64,000 bases of DNA from Liopterus haemorrhoidalis (GCA_963971575.1 OZ020622.1:30348301-30412300); one strand, 5' to 3'. Positions 11,878-22,479 are shown, numbered from the stretch's first letter. Notes: generated by a model not told the origin, from the sequence alone. Numbers and translations are program-made.

Positions 11878-12653
11878 TTAGCAGAGAGAGAGAGTGGACA
11901 AATTCAATGTGTGATGCTTTATGCGCAATTGATATAATATGTGCTTAGTATTCGCACTTAGCGGCTTAATACTTCGTAAAGCATCAATACCACACTGAAT
12001 ATGAGAAGCTTCCTGACGTGAACGCGTCATTTTCTTCTCTAATTGCTGTATACGCAGTTTGCCGTTAAAAGCCTTAGCCCGCTTTGGCGTCAGCACAGCT
12101 GCTGCAGCGTATACAGCACAGTCGATATCCCAGAGACTACTCTGAGGGGAAATTTGCTTGTCAATAAGTTCATGAAGTCGCGTGAGGTCATCAGCACGAA
12201 CTTTGAACTTATTGTGTCCGAGTCGGGTACGTTCAGAATGAGGCGAGAGAAAGGCTAGAAAATCCTCGCGGAGATTTTTTTCCGGTGAAGACGATGTTAT
12301 TCCTGCATAAACTGGGGAAGACCCAGTGGCTATCTGCCCACCTCCCGTTGGTGGGCTTGCAGGTGTCGATGGATGTACCGGTATTTGGGACAACCTTCTC
12401 GACTCTCTTCGTCTCGATCGCCTCATCCTGCGTCGCAGGCGTGCTACTTGGTCGCGCAGATTTTGTTGCGTCATGAAGTCCAGCTCAGGATGATTTTCAC
12501 ACCATTGTGAGTGGACTCTGACCATGTAGCCCCTGCGATGGGGTGACGCTGCCTCGTAAACCTGAAGCAGGTCTTCCTGCTCCTCGGGTGTCCACCTGTG
12601 GCGGGCCCGGCTAGCGGGATTGTAGCTTCGCCCAACTGTTTGTGGGAAGCTCT
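11878..12653 (-). pseudogene. N-terminal Myb-like part of the R4-like LINE ORF
   Basis: The frame is open from a stop near 12655. It begins around ARHRWTPEEQEDLLQVYEA and continues to WCENHPELDF and QNLRDQVARLRRRMRRSRRR, a tryptophan-bearing helix-turn-helix of Myb/SANT type followed by a basic patch. Such domains position R2-group elements on their target DNA. A Pro/Ser-rich linker and a basic helical region follow. The first ATG in frame is at 12525, inside the domain, so an upstream non-ATG or lost start is implied. The frame ends at 11878, and the sequence then continues in the frame of the RT part, so one frameshift near 11880 separates them. Confidence 0.75.
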
Positions 12654-12865
12654 ATGGTTTCTTATATTTTCTTGAACCATTTATACGTTTCTTGGGAAGG
12701 TTGGCCCCATGAAACGGTGGCAGGATTCATCGACCAGATGATAGGGTCGACGTTACCCCCAATTGGTTCCTGCCGTGGTAACAGTGTGGTAGCGATCCGG
12801 GGGGAAAGGGCGCTAAACCTTTTCGGTCAAAAGACCGCCGTACCCCGATTATTATTATTATTATT

Positions 12866-13021
12866 CAGGATACGTGAGATCATCAGGCCCAAAAGCTCGA
12901 TATGGTCAGATGTTGCGACCATTGCGAACTTACCTTGCGTGATTCAGGGTTCGCGGGATCATCAGGCCCGAAAGCTTAGCAAATAGCCAGGTGTTATGGC
13001 CATTTAGAACTTCCCCTGCGA

Positions 13022-13023
<2 letters not shown>
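12866..13023. repeat. Two tandem ~78-bp units between ATT tracts
   Basis: Two diverged copies, about 12866-12945 and 12946-13023, share gatcatcaggccc.aaagct, tggtcag/tagccag and the end cttgcg/cctgcg. They are bracketed by (ATT)n at 12848-12865 and 13024-13057. They may be 5' sequence of the R4-like LINE or its target repeat. Function unknown. Confidence 0.6.
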
Positions 13024-13058
<35 letters not shown>

Positions 13059-14050
13059 CATTGAAAGAACCAGAAGCCTAAGGCATGTGTAGCTTCATTA
13101 TACATAAGATGAAGTACATTAATACAAAAGAAAATACAGTTAAAACAATACATATTACTTATTAGAAAATTCAAACAAAAAAAAAAAATACAAAAACAAG
13201 TAGTAAATTAAACACAACAGAATTAAATTAAACTTAAATGAATTATTTTTGAAAATGTTAATACTCCTTGCATTGTCAACTTGCGAAGGTAATCTGTTCC
13301 ATTTTGCAAACACACGATTAGATAAAAAGTTAGCACGCACATTCATTTTAAAAGTATCACGGCGCAACTTAAATTTGTGACCACGTAGTCTATTGTCATT
13401 GTTGAGCATATAAATATCTGACATATCACAATTAAAAGAACCAGATACACAACGGAACATAGTTGTTAGGTCACCGCGCTTGCGACGCTCGTCCAGAGAT
13501 GACAGTCCAAGACACTGTAGTCGTTGTTCGTATGGCTTGTTTTTATATCCAATGGGTAGTCTGGTAGCACGTCGTTGTACACTTTCTAGAAGAATAATAT
13601 CTTTTTTTAAGTAGGGAGACCAAACTCCTATAGAAAATTCCAGATGTGGACGAATATAAGCTATATATATTTTAACAGCAAGTCAGGAGATAGACGAGTG
13701 AATGATTTAGAGATTAAATATCGAATGTAATTCGCTCTCTTAACACATGTCAAAACTTGTTGCGACCAACCAAGATCTGATGTAACTGTTTCCACATGTG
13801 AATCCACTGATGAAAGGGGGTTTCCATTAATCCAGTAGATGTATTTAGGATTGTTACGACCAATATGAAGAACTACAGTTTTAGATACATTTAATGGAAG
13901 AAGCCACTTGTTAGTTCATGCGAATATTTTATCAAGGTCGAGTTGAAGAACATGTCGATTCGTACATGGGTAATTGAAGACTTTCGTATCATCGGCATAC
14001 ATACAATACTGGGAACAAATAGAACCAGGCAAATCAGCAACAAATATTAA
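13024..14050 (-). pseudogene. CR1/Jockey-type LINE 3' fragment with (TAA)n tail
   Basis: Reading on the minus strand from 14050: a CMYADDTKVF catalytic RT box, thumb sequence, SPYLKKDIILLESVQRRATRLP, and then the frame 13155-13460 (NRLRGHKFKLRRDTFK and VFAKWNRLPSQV), the usual C-terminus of CR1/Jockey ORF2. Internal stops and a frameshift are present. The 3' end is the (TAA)n tract at 13024-13057. It is 5'-truncated at about 14050, where the Penelope-like palindrome begins. It differs in sequence from the CR1-type tail at 22480-23335. Confidence 0.85.
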
Positions 14051-15240
14051 AAGTTGTTATAAATGTTTGTAAATACAGACCCATGGTATAATAAACAGTA
14101 ATTAGGATGTTAAATAACACTTAAATACATCAGAATTTGAAGAAAACAAGTAAAGAAGTTAAGACAATTATGACGCCATTTTGTGTACTGAGTCACATGA
14201 CTCTAAGCAAGGCATTATGGTAACGCCGGTAACAAAGAAAACTTCCTATTTCTAACCCCGGGACAATATGAAATGCTTATATCTCACGGATGTAAGCAGA
14301 TAAAACTCCAACGAGGGGAGAAAATACAAGTGTCTGTACTTGGAAATGTATGTAAAATTTAAAGGAAAGTAAAAAAATTTAAAAAATTCTAATTGAGGAA
14401 GGTAAATTAAGGAAGGAAGGACACCATCCACTAAAACGTCCTAAAATGGGAGACCGGAACCAAAGATCTACCTGACAACTTTAAACGTTAAAAGATACGA
14501 GTAGTAAGTTTTTACGTGGGGAGTTCTATTCAAAAACTTAGGAATCGTATTACACAACATAAATCTAATTGCAGAATCAATCCACATAAATGTGCATTAG
14601 CCACTCATGTTGCTTCTACTCAACATGAAGTTGATTTCGCGAATCCTAAGGTGTTGGATAGATTTCCTAACGATTCAAAAAGATTTTTTTATGAAATGTG
14701 CTATATTAACCACTTCGATAACGTATTAAATGCTAGAACGGATACTGAAGGTTTACATGACATCTACTCGTATCTTTTAACGTTTAAAGTAGTCAGGTAG
14801 ATCTTTGGTTCCGTTCTCCCATTTTAAGACGTTTTAGTGGATGGTGTCCTTCCTTCCTTAATTTACCTTTCTCACGTAGAATTTTTTAATTTTTTTTACT
14901 TTCCTTTAAATTTTACATACATTTCCAAGTACAGACAGTTGTATTTTCTCCCCTCGTTGGAGTTTTATCTGCTTACATCCGTGTGATATAAGCATTTCAT
15001 ATTTTCCCGGGGTTAGAAATAGGAAGTTTTCTTTGTTACCGGCGTTACCATAATGCCTTGCTTAGAGTCAGATGTGACTCATTACACAAAATGGCGTCAT
15101 AATTGTCTTAACTTCTTTACTTGTTTTCTTCAAATTCTGATGTATTTAAGTGTTATTTAACATCCTAATTACTGTTTATCATACCATGGATCTGTATTTA
15201 CAAACATTTATAATAACTTGGCGACATGCTTAGCTATTTC
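14051..15240. mobile_element. Penelope-like element remnant in a large palindrome
   Basis: Arms of about 450 bp, 14051-14504 and 14764-15215, are inverted copies of each other with high identity over their whole length (matching landmarks: ccatggtat, aattatgacgcc, taacgccggtaac, ccatccactaaaacg, aaccaaagatctacc). The 259-bp centre encodes a GIY-YIG-type nuclease fragment, the C-terminal domain of Penelope-like retroelements. The right arm contains the end of that ORF and its 3' UTR; the left arm is its inverted copy. Penelope-like elements are known for odd terminal repeats, including inverted ones. RT is absent. Confidence 0.72.
14492..14800 (+). pseudogene. GIY-YIG endonuclease domain, Penelope-like
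   Basis: The frame is open from the codon after a TAA at 14489-14491. Visible family features are YVG (the YIG half of GIY-YIG) at 14513-14521, then SSIQKLRNRITQHKSNC with the conserved arginine and HK, CALATHVASTQHEVDF (the A..H....H block) and KVLDRFPNDSKRFFYEM with the catalytic-type E. This domain cleaves target DNA for Penelope-like elements. The GIY half and the upstream RT are missing, so this is a 5'-truncated copy. The last residues and the stop lie in the right arm of the palindrome. There is no ATG at the start of the domain. Confidence 0.72.
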
Positions 15241-15495
15241 TTATATATACCAGCACGGAGAATTTTTGATCTTCTGTTGAGGCACTAATCATGGAGTATT
15301 ATTTGGGAAAAAGAAGAGAAGCGGAGGATAATGCAATTATTTCATAATTGATCCAATATTTCGTTTATTCTTCATAAACTTTATCAAGGATTTCTACAAC
15401 AAAACGTATACGGTCATGATGGCACAGGCAAACTGTATAATTTCTTACCGAAATAGCTAAGCATGTCGCCAAGTTATTATAAATGTTTGTAAATA
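15195..15495. repeat. Second inverted repeat (46-bp arms) at the Penelope-like terminus
   Basis: 15195-15240 and 15450-15495 are exact 46-bp inverted copies, containing taataacttggcgacatgct. The left arm is the outer end of the 450-bp palindrome arm. The ~210 bp between them has no recognised feature. Confidence 0.85.
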
Positions 15496-15653
15496 TATAT
15501 ATCTGAATGTGATGTAGTATACAAACATTATCACTCCCAACATTAAAATCTCATTTTCTCATATTACTGAAAAGTTGACTTACAACAAACCAATACTGGG
15601 GTGACGATATGTTTAGAATAATATGATGAAGGAGGATATTAATAATTCTTAAT

Positions 15654-15910
15654 TATTTGCAGGTTCTACTTACTTGATTTTGGCCCACCCTCCCTTAACA
15701 AGGAGTGAACAAGAAACTGTAAAGGATATAACTACAGATATAGCAACACAACTTCAAAGTAATTCTATATTGTGGTTTGGCTACAAGTTTACTGACTGGT
15801 ATGCAGACTGCACTGTATATGAATCACATTGTGGAAATTCATCATCTAAATGTCAACATTCATTGCTGCTCTTAATTTGTTTACTTAATCTCATTCTCCC
15901 AGTGTTCTAG
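15654..15910 (+). CDS. Possible terminal exon of a host gene, GPI-anchor-like C-terminus
   Basis: I do not recognise the protein. The frame follows an acceptor-like ttatttgcag at about 15653-15662 and reads LILAHPPLTRSEQETVKD, SILWFGYKFTDWYADCTVY, then CGNSSSKCQ and a hydrophobic end (HSLLLLICLLNLILPVF) before TAG at 15908-15910. A small-residue stretch followed by a short hydrophobic tail at the very C-terminus is what a GPI-anchor signal looks like; that reading is inference. The composition is not that of a transposon ORF, and there are several cysteines and tryptophans. No upstream exon was identified among the repeats. It could also be a chance ORF. Confidence 0.35.
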
Positions 15911-16130
15911 AAATATTCAGTGGGATTCTGAAAGTTTGCCTCAAGTTACTCCAAGGGTTAACGTTAGGTCAAGGCGATTTTTGTTTAATAGCGATTCTGA
16001 ACGAAAGTTTCCGTGCACATTAACGCTGAAAGTTGGAGTGACTTGATGCCAGATAAATCGCGGCGTTGAGAGATAGCTTGTACTAACAGTAACATATTCT
16101 AACCTCAAAAATTTTAGATTCCAAGTTACA

Positions 16131-17632
16131 ATATGAGCCGTTGATTTTAAAAGTGAGACAAGTCCACTTTCCGTTACTTCTAGATTTTAATGTTTTGCAT
16201 TTGAATGAAATTAAAAATATTCGTAAGGAGTAGTAGACTTATTTTACATTTTTGGTATTCTCAATGCATGTAATTTTTATATAGGATAAGAGTTATCGGC
16301 GTTATTTGAAAAAAGTCGTGGTTTTGGTGTACCTCAATGTTTTGCTGAAAATGTTGATTTCTCCTAATGAAATGGCAATATAGTAGCAAACAAATGAAAA
16401 TGTTATTTAATCATTTATTTTATTTCAATATAATTTTATTCTTTGTTAGAAAAATAACGATAAAAACAAAACAAAAATTTAATTTTATAAGAATTTAGAC
16501 TTAAGATTTTTAAAGTATTCATGATGAATGAGTGGTATATAAAGTAATAAATCCATCATATCTTTATATTTTTCTTTAGTAATAGCCCTAGTTTTTTCAT
16601 ATAAAAGATGAGAATATTATTTTTCCGAAATTACACGGCCTAGCGCACTTTGGTGACGTTTTATAAAACATTTTATATAGCGCATTTCTCAAAAATCTTG
16701 TCCAGGAAATATTCAACCAGTTAACTACTTCTCCATCAGTATTTTTCCTTCTTCTTAAAATTGCCTCATCGAGAGGTTTGGTAGAGTAAAAGTTCACTTT
16801 TCATTTCATGTACTAAAAGGGATTATGCTTGCGACATTTTTGTATCAATTTATAATAATCTTCGGTTTCGGTTCGAGAGAATTTATTCGAGTGGACTTGT
16901 CTCACTTTCAAAATTAATGCGTTTGAAATACTGTTGACCATATAAACTAACAGTGACAAATTTGTACTGATATTGAGTCGATATTTATTGTAAATGATTA
17001 AAAACATGAAGTTAATCTCAATTTGTAATAAGACGTAACATTATAATCGGATTGCTGATAAGTGACTGTTCGTTGCTAGAAGTATCGATATTCAATAGTA
17101 TGTTTTCTCTGTCTATATCATTATAATTATTTGCATACCCATAGTAACGTATAGTGACTCAAGTTGACAACTAACCTTCAAAATTATTTGAATAAAAAAC
17201 AAAGCATTATAATGAAACGGCATGATTCGTAGATATCTTTACTAATTAGAGCGCGAAAATAAATTTACAGCAGTACTCAAATAAACAAAATTATTAATTT
17301 TAAGATAATAATTATAAATAAGGAAAAATTTATACTCTTACGTAAATTTTGGATTATAATTTGTTGTTTATTCCAGCAGATTTAAAATTAAAGTTTGTGA
17401 ATTTAATAATTGGCCGCAAGCCATATTTTAATTAATATTTATTACCAGACACTGACAGTTATTTGACAAATAACAAAAAACATTTTTAAAATCGCTGAAA
17501 AATGTTAACTAGATTATTATATGAATGCACTACTCGATACATATATGTAACAGTCACCTATCAGCAATCCGACTATAACTCATATTTTTCATAAAATGGA
17601 CTTATCTTTCTTTCAAAATCAACGGCTCATAT
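16131..17632. repeat. Element bounded by ~36-bp inverted repeats
   Basis: atatgagccgttgatttt at 16131 and onward to 16166 is inverted at 17597-17632, with a third diverged copy near 16887-16918. Two short minus-strand ORFs inside (16597-16797 and 16813-17007) have no recognised domain. No flanking duplication was found. Probably an old DNA transposon derivative. Confidence 0.5.
17040..17580. mobile_element. Miniature inverted-repeat element (541 bp)
   Basis: About 31-bp terminal inverted repeats: tcggattgctgataagtgac at 17047-17066 and the same motif inverted at 17551-17575. No ORF. It is nested inside the right part of the repeat at 16131-17632. The superfamily is not assigned because the target duplication is unclear. 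Confidence 0.6.
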
Positions 17633-17818
17633 AATTAAAATTACATGAATCTTTATCAAATAACACATCTGACTACATATTCTACTAAATATTATATAAA
17701 AAAATAGTAAGCAATAAAAATCATGACAGAAAAATTATTTTATTGAATAAAGTCACGTTGAACCAAAATTCTAAAAATTACTTGGGAACGAGGGAAGTAA
17801 AATTTTAAATCTAGAAAG

Positions 17819-17860
17819 TAAACTGGTTATTAGCCACCCCCATGGCTATTAACCGGTTTA
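17819..17860. repeat. 18-bp hairpin palindrome
   Basis: taaactggttattagcca at 17819-17836 and its near complement at 17843-17860 with a 6-bp spacer. It could be a solo hairpin element; nothing suggests a gene terminator. Confidence 0.6.
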
Positions 17861-17924
17861 TTATATGCAAAAATTTTAAAAAGTACATGAGGGCAACATT
17901 TTTAAAAATCATTTGAATGGTGGG

Positions 17925-18060
17925 CAGAGTAGGGATGGCAAAATAAATTAAAATATCAATGTATCGATGTTTTGAAACATCGCCACCAAGTTTTGGATGT
18001 CGATGAAAACATCGATGTATCGATGTTTTCTTTTTTTTTTTATCATGTTATTAATTAATT
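17925..18060. mobile_element. Possible terminus of a hAT element
   Basis: cagagtagggatggcaaaa at 17925 looks like a hAT end and is followed by atcgatgt repeats around 17965-18030. A related aaaacatcgatatat motif lies at 22455-22470, just beyond the hAT transposase fragment at 21852-22420, so both may belong to one element split by the insertions at 18100-21590. No second end or 8-bp duplication was found. Confidence 0.35.
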
Positions 18061-18632
18061 TTCCTTACTTAAATAATTTAAAACTATATTAATAATAATA
18101 ATAATACTGTTTATTGACTCAATTCAGTTTTACAGTTTTAAGTCAGTCATATACAATGATTATAGACATGTTACGTAAAAAGTTATACACAGATTGATTA
18201 TTTAATGGCGAGACGACGTCACCGAATTTTACGTGCCTCCTAGCAGAAATACTGGTGAATACTATGACTATAATAACCTTGAAGAAAATTTTAGAAAAGC
18301 GCCATCTCTTGGGTGATTGTTGAATTACATATATTAAACTATGTACATTAACGACATCTGTTAATTAAAAATTAACCTATTTAAAACATTTGTTATGTAG
18401 CTAAATAAATTTAGTATGTAAATAGTTTTCGCGACGTACTTATATTATTTATTTTACACTATTATCATTCGTAACGATAATATTTTGATAAAAAAGGTTA
18501 TGTAATTTTTTTAAAGTCTTAAGGTTATAACTTACCTGTCAAACTTGGTATAAATAAGTTTTGGTTTTCATGTTTGAAACAAGGGGAAATAACATACAAG
18601 CAAAATACAACAATTGACAATATATATTTTTT

Positions 18633-19660
18633 TCATAGTAGGTGCTCAAAATGCCCCCCTGCAACTTGTATACACATATTTACACGTTTTTTTACATTTT
18701 CAAATATATTAAATAACATATTTTCATCTATTGTCGTGCACACTTGTGTTATTTTCTCCTTTAACTCGTCCAAGGTACGAAGACGAGTTCGGTAAATTGA
18801 ATTTTTTATATATCCAAATATGGAAAAGTCTAATGGAGTCAGATCTAGTGACCTTGGAGGCCGAAAAATTCTGAAAGCTCTTCTAAACTGCTTCTTGCAG
18901 TGTGTGGTGGTGCGTTGTTTTGCTAAAAATAACCATATTGAATCTCTTCATCGTCTAATTGTTCCAGAAATGGTTGAAGAATTAGCTGCAGGTATCTTTC
19001 TGCATTTACTGTTTGATCAAAAAAAATTGGTCCAAACAGCTTGCGCCGAGAAACAGCTATCCAAGCTCCAATTTTCTGCGGGTTTAACTGTGTTTCAGTG
19101 AAATTATGTGGATTTTCACTATTCCATGACCGATAGTTTTGTGAATTGATGTATCCTGACAAATGACACCACGCCTCATCAGAAAAAAAAGTAAGATTGG
19201 TCATATTTCGGTTGAACCAGGTACAAAAATGCATCCTTTTATTTAAATCAGTTGGTAACAACACCTGGACGACACTAACTTTGTATGGCTTGAGGTGAAT
19301 CTCATTCCTTAACATATTTCTCGCTGTGGAGTACGTAACTCCAGACTGTGTACTGAGCTTCCTTAATGACTTAGTAGGGCTTGCTTCAATCCTTTGTCTA
19401 ACGTCATCTACAACTTCATTGGCAACAGGAAGTCTTCCCGTTTGTTTAATTTTGGCTACAGTACCGTGCATTTCAAATTTGTTTCTAAGTCGTAAAACAT
19501 GATTTTGAAGGTTCCTGTACTCAGCATTATTTTCTGGAAAATCTACGCGAAATTCTCTTTCACGTTCAGCAAAAAAGTACAACGCCTCTCCATTAACGAT
19601 ATTTCGTGTCCCATAGTAAGATTTCAAAAGAAAAATATCTTCTTCTAAAGAGTAAGCCAT
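18633..19660 (-). pseudogene. Tc1/IS630-type transposase with N-terminal HTH (DUF4817 type)
   Basis: The N-terminus from 19660 (YSLEEDIFLL, EYRNLQNHVLRLRNKF, TGRLP) matches the helix-turn-helix of the DUF4817 group. Then comes SPTKSLRKLSTQSGVTYSTA, a second HTH, and the DDE domain: FFSDEAWCHLSGYINSQNYR carries the first catalytic Asp. The second catalytic block is mutated: a TAG at 18921-18923 and then QNNAPPHTA where QQDxAPPHxA is usual, so the second Asp is Asn. A frameshift follows, after which DLTPLDFSIFGYIKN (third block, D) and the typical end GGHFEHLL are readable to the stop at 18633. This copy cannot transpose itself. Confidence 0.88.
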
Positions 19661-19853
19661 GATCTGAAAGAATAAATAAGATTAGTTTATTAGAAGAACA
19701 ACTAAATAAAACAAGTTGCATCTTACCTACAAATCACTTTATTATGTCAACGATAAACTCTAGGCTACAAATATAACATAAAATTCAAATCAATACAACG
19801 AAAATAATACGGGAAAAATTACGTGGCGAAATCAAACAAAAGAATGGCAGGTA

Positions 19854-20452
19854 GGGCATGTTTCTTAATTCAGCGCTAGATCTAGCGCATAAAGCACAAA
19901 TCTAGCAAACCGTTTCTTAATTCAACGTAAAACTCTAGCAGGCTGTTTCTTATTACAGCACTAAATGTCCGCTAACTACTAGCGCTAGACAACGAATCTA
20001 GCGGTTAATAAGGCTGCTAGATGCTAGAACTAGAGAGGTTAACATCACAATTTGACATTTGACGTAATAGTTTTCTGCTGTCACGCCATGTTTATCTCAA
20101 ATTTGTATATATGGTAATTCCTTACAATAATTTGGACTACATTTTTCGCATAATTCATTATTTTCACCCTTTTTGTCTTTTTAGACAGATTATATAAAAA
20201 TTCTAAATCTTTAGTACAGTGTTCTTCATCACTTTCTTCTTCTGAACTTGATGATGATTGAAGAAGTCGTTTCATTACATAAAATGTCATCTTTACTAAC
20301 AACTACATAACCTCCTTGAAACCTAGCAACAAACTAGCAAGTCGTTTCTTTATTTTTGAAATTTTGTATTTAGCGTATTAATCTAGCATCACAGCGAACA
20401 TCTAGCGCTAGAAGTTAGCACTAAATTGTTAGCTGAATTTAGAAACCTGCCC
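19854..20452. mobile_element. PIF/Harbinger-like miniature element (599 bp)
   Basis: The ends gggcatgtttcttaattcag and, read from the right, gggcaggtttctaaattcag are near-identical inverted repeats with a 3-bp duplication, gta, on both sides (19851-19853, 20453-20455). A GGGC terminus and a 3-bp duplication fit PIF/Harbinger. Subterminal copies of ctagcgctaga occur in both halves. A short minus-strand ORF at 20081-20302 (Ser/Glu-rich) has no recognised domain and may be a relic of the accessory or transposase gene. Confidence 0.75.
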
Positions 20453-20611
20453 GTAATGGCTGCCGGAAATCATTGACTAAATAATTTGGAGATGGCGAAA
20501 ATGTCTACTACGCGCATGCGCGCATAATCGCCTGCTACGATGTGTATGAAACGGCAAATTATTAAAACTTCCATTGTCGTCGTCTCGCCATTAAATAATC
20601 ACTCTGTATTA

Positions 20612-21590
20612 GTTATATAAAGAGTAAATGGAACTGCATTAGAGAAATTTGAAGTGGACGAAGGCTTAAGACAGGGAGACCCGCTGTCATCACTATTATT
20701 TTGCGCTGCATTAGAATACGTAATAAGAAAGGCAAATATAAATAGATCAGGATTGCTGTATCATAAACGTCATCAATGTCTGGCGTTTACAGACGACATC
20801 GCTATACTTTCAAGAACAAGGAATGAATTACAAAATACAACTAAGACTGAGCGAAGCAGCTGCTAAAATAGGACTGATGATAAATGAGAATAAAATCAAG
20901 TTTATGCAATGGACAGAAAGCGAAATGGGTAAGAACTTGGAAATAACAATAACAGGAAAAAATTATACATTTGAGGAAGTGGATCATTTTGTATACCTAG
21001 GAGTGGAATTCTATAGAAAACCGGACAGCTTGATGGAAATACAAAGAAGGATTATGTCAGCTAATCGTAGCTCATTTGATTTGAGAAAATTTTTGTATAA
21101 CAAAAATTTATCCAAAAGATTAAAAATTAGAATCTATAAAACAATAATAAGACCGATAGTAGTGTACGCAAGTGAGATATGGACGCTGAGTACAAAGGAA
21201 CTAACAAGGATAAAAGTGTTGGAAAGGAAGGTCCTTAGAAAAATATTCGGAAGAAAAATGTCTCAAAACGGATGGGAAAGGCGAACAAATAGAGAATTAC
21301 AAGAGTTATACAAAGAACCGAACCGGAATAGTGAAAAGTAACAGACTTAGATGGATGACGCACATAATGTGAATGGACAGTAATAGAACACCAAGGAAGA
21401 TATTAGAAAGTACCATAGGAGGCAAAATGAGACAAGGTAGGCCAAGGACGAGACGGAAGGTAGAAGTTTTAAAGGACATAAATGAATGCAACATCAGCAA
21501 CTGGAAGAAGGAGACGAAGGATAAAAAAGGATAGAGGAAAATTGTAAACCAAACCATGGGCCAACTGGGCCTGCAGAGCTAAATTATATA
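20612..21590 (+). pseudogene. LINE reverse transcriptase 3' fragment
   Basis: Starts within the RT: GLRQGDPLSSLLFCAALE, then a catalytic box reading AFTDDIAIL (T in place of the usual A), both in frame 20654-20866. The frame 20823-21341 holds INENKIKFM, FVYLGVEFY, the thumb, and IRPIVVYASEIWTL. After a further shift near 21310 it continues with RLRWMTHIM, RTPRKILE and GRPRTR to about 21590. It is 5'-truncated at the edge of the Tc1-like element and has no obvious tail. Clade not assigned; the C-terminal SEIWT/RLRW pattern is shared by several LINE groups. Confidence 0.85.
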
Positions 21591-21851
21591 ATAAATTCAA
21601 GTTAAAGTAATATACCTATTTGAAGTTTAAAAATTCCTCACTATATCCTCACCAAACAAAAAATAAAATCACTACTTACATGTAAAATTGCTTTGTAAAA
21701 TATATTTAAACCTAATAAAATAGATTTTGTTGTATATGATGTAGAAAGACTAAACTTATATTGCGTATGAGCCTAGTAGTAGAATTTACATGTAATATTT
21801 TTCGGGTAAGCCACTTAAAAATAATAATTTTGATAAGAGGTTTCCCGCCAA

Positions 21852-22420
21852 TCAATTGCATTTTTGATGAATTGTAGCCTCAGCTTTTGAAAACAGCCGT
21901 TCCGTTGGAATGGAGGTGGCTACTAAGGCCAAGAATTGCTGGGCCAATATATATAATTTAGGGTAAACTAATTTGAGATCCGACCATAATTCAAGAGGGC
22001 TGGTTTTGAAATTTGCTGCCACTGGGGTGGAGAGATACATTGAAATTTCAGTATCTAGGTCCAAACTTTGATCAGTCATTTTTTGTTCGACTTTAAAGCG
22101 AGTGGTTTATGGTGAGCCCATATATTGGAACTACACCCACCCTAGTCATTGTTCCAATCTGCAGATGAGGATCCTGGGGAAGGCACGGTGGTTGGTATTG
22201 CAGCTACTAATTTTTTAATTAGGGTAAGGGTTCGGGATGAAGCAATTGCATCAGAAAAATGTATGTTTTTAAACCTCGGATCAAGGAACATTGGTAGTGT
22301 TAATAAATGGGCATGATCTTCGAATTTTGCCTCAAACTTGCTATGGATGTTTGTAATCGCCGATATCCGGTGTGGCGTTTTTGTTGTAGCGAACTGTTGG
22401 GTGGAATCATTACGTGCATT
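21852..22420 (-). pseudogene. hAT transposase C-terminal fragment (hATC dimerisation region)
   Basis: The open frame 21852-22079 reads PLELWSDLKLVYPKLYILAQ and then FLALVATSIPTERLFSKAEA, the signature of the hAT C-terminal dimerisation domain (YP.L..LA...L...ATS.P.ERLFS). Upstream on the minus strand, in broken frames to about 22420, PMFLDPRFKNIHF is recognisable, the LDPRFK block that precedes the dimer domain. The rest of the transposase is absent. It may belong to the hAT end at 17925. Confidence 0.88.
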
Positions 22421-22479
22421 AAACTAATTTGAAAATTTTAAATCTTAATTTGAAAACATCGATATATTTAGAAGAACAA

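Larger units (their letters stand above)
9148..12847 (-). mobile_element. R4/Dong-like LINE with restriction-like endonuclease
   Basis: A nearly full-length single-ORF LINE on the minus strand. Domain order is a Myb-like DNA-binding helix region, RT, a C-terminal CCHC zinc knuckle, and a restriction-like (PD-D/EXK type) endonuclease. This order defines the early-branching LINE group (R2, R4/Dong, CRE, NeSL). The YMDD box and the endonuclease block sequence suggest R4/Dong, though clade assignment is by eye. The 5' end abuts (ATT)6 at 12848-12865; the 3' end is (CAA)n. Two frameshifts make this copy inactive. Confidence 0.85.
18186..20608 (-). mobile_element. Tc1-like DNA transposon, broken
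   Basis: Inverted termini share tgattatttaatggcgagac (18195-18214; inverse near 20582-20602), with TA adjacent on each side. The interior holds a Tc1/IS630-type transposase on the minus strand and, between it and the right end, a Harbinger-like miniature element. The element lies between a possible hAT end on the left and a LINE fragment on the right. The transposase is inactive. Confidence 0.75.

Noticed and set aside
12866..13023. Hammerhead ribozyme (CTGATGA on the minus strand in both units)
   Set aside because: The conserved GAAA side and the flanking helices are not present, so the core match is coincidental.
16597..17007. Two small minus-strand ORFs as a transposase
   Set aside because: No catalytic or DNA-binding motif is readable; only the surrounding inverted repeats are supported.
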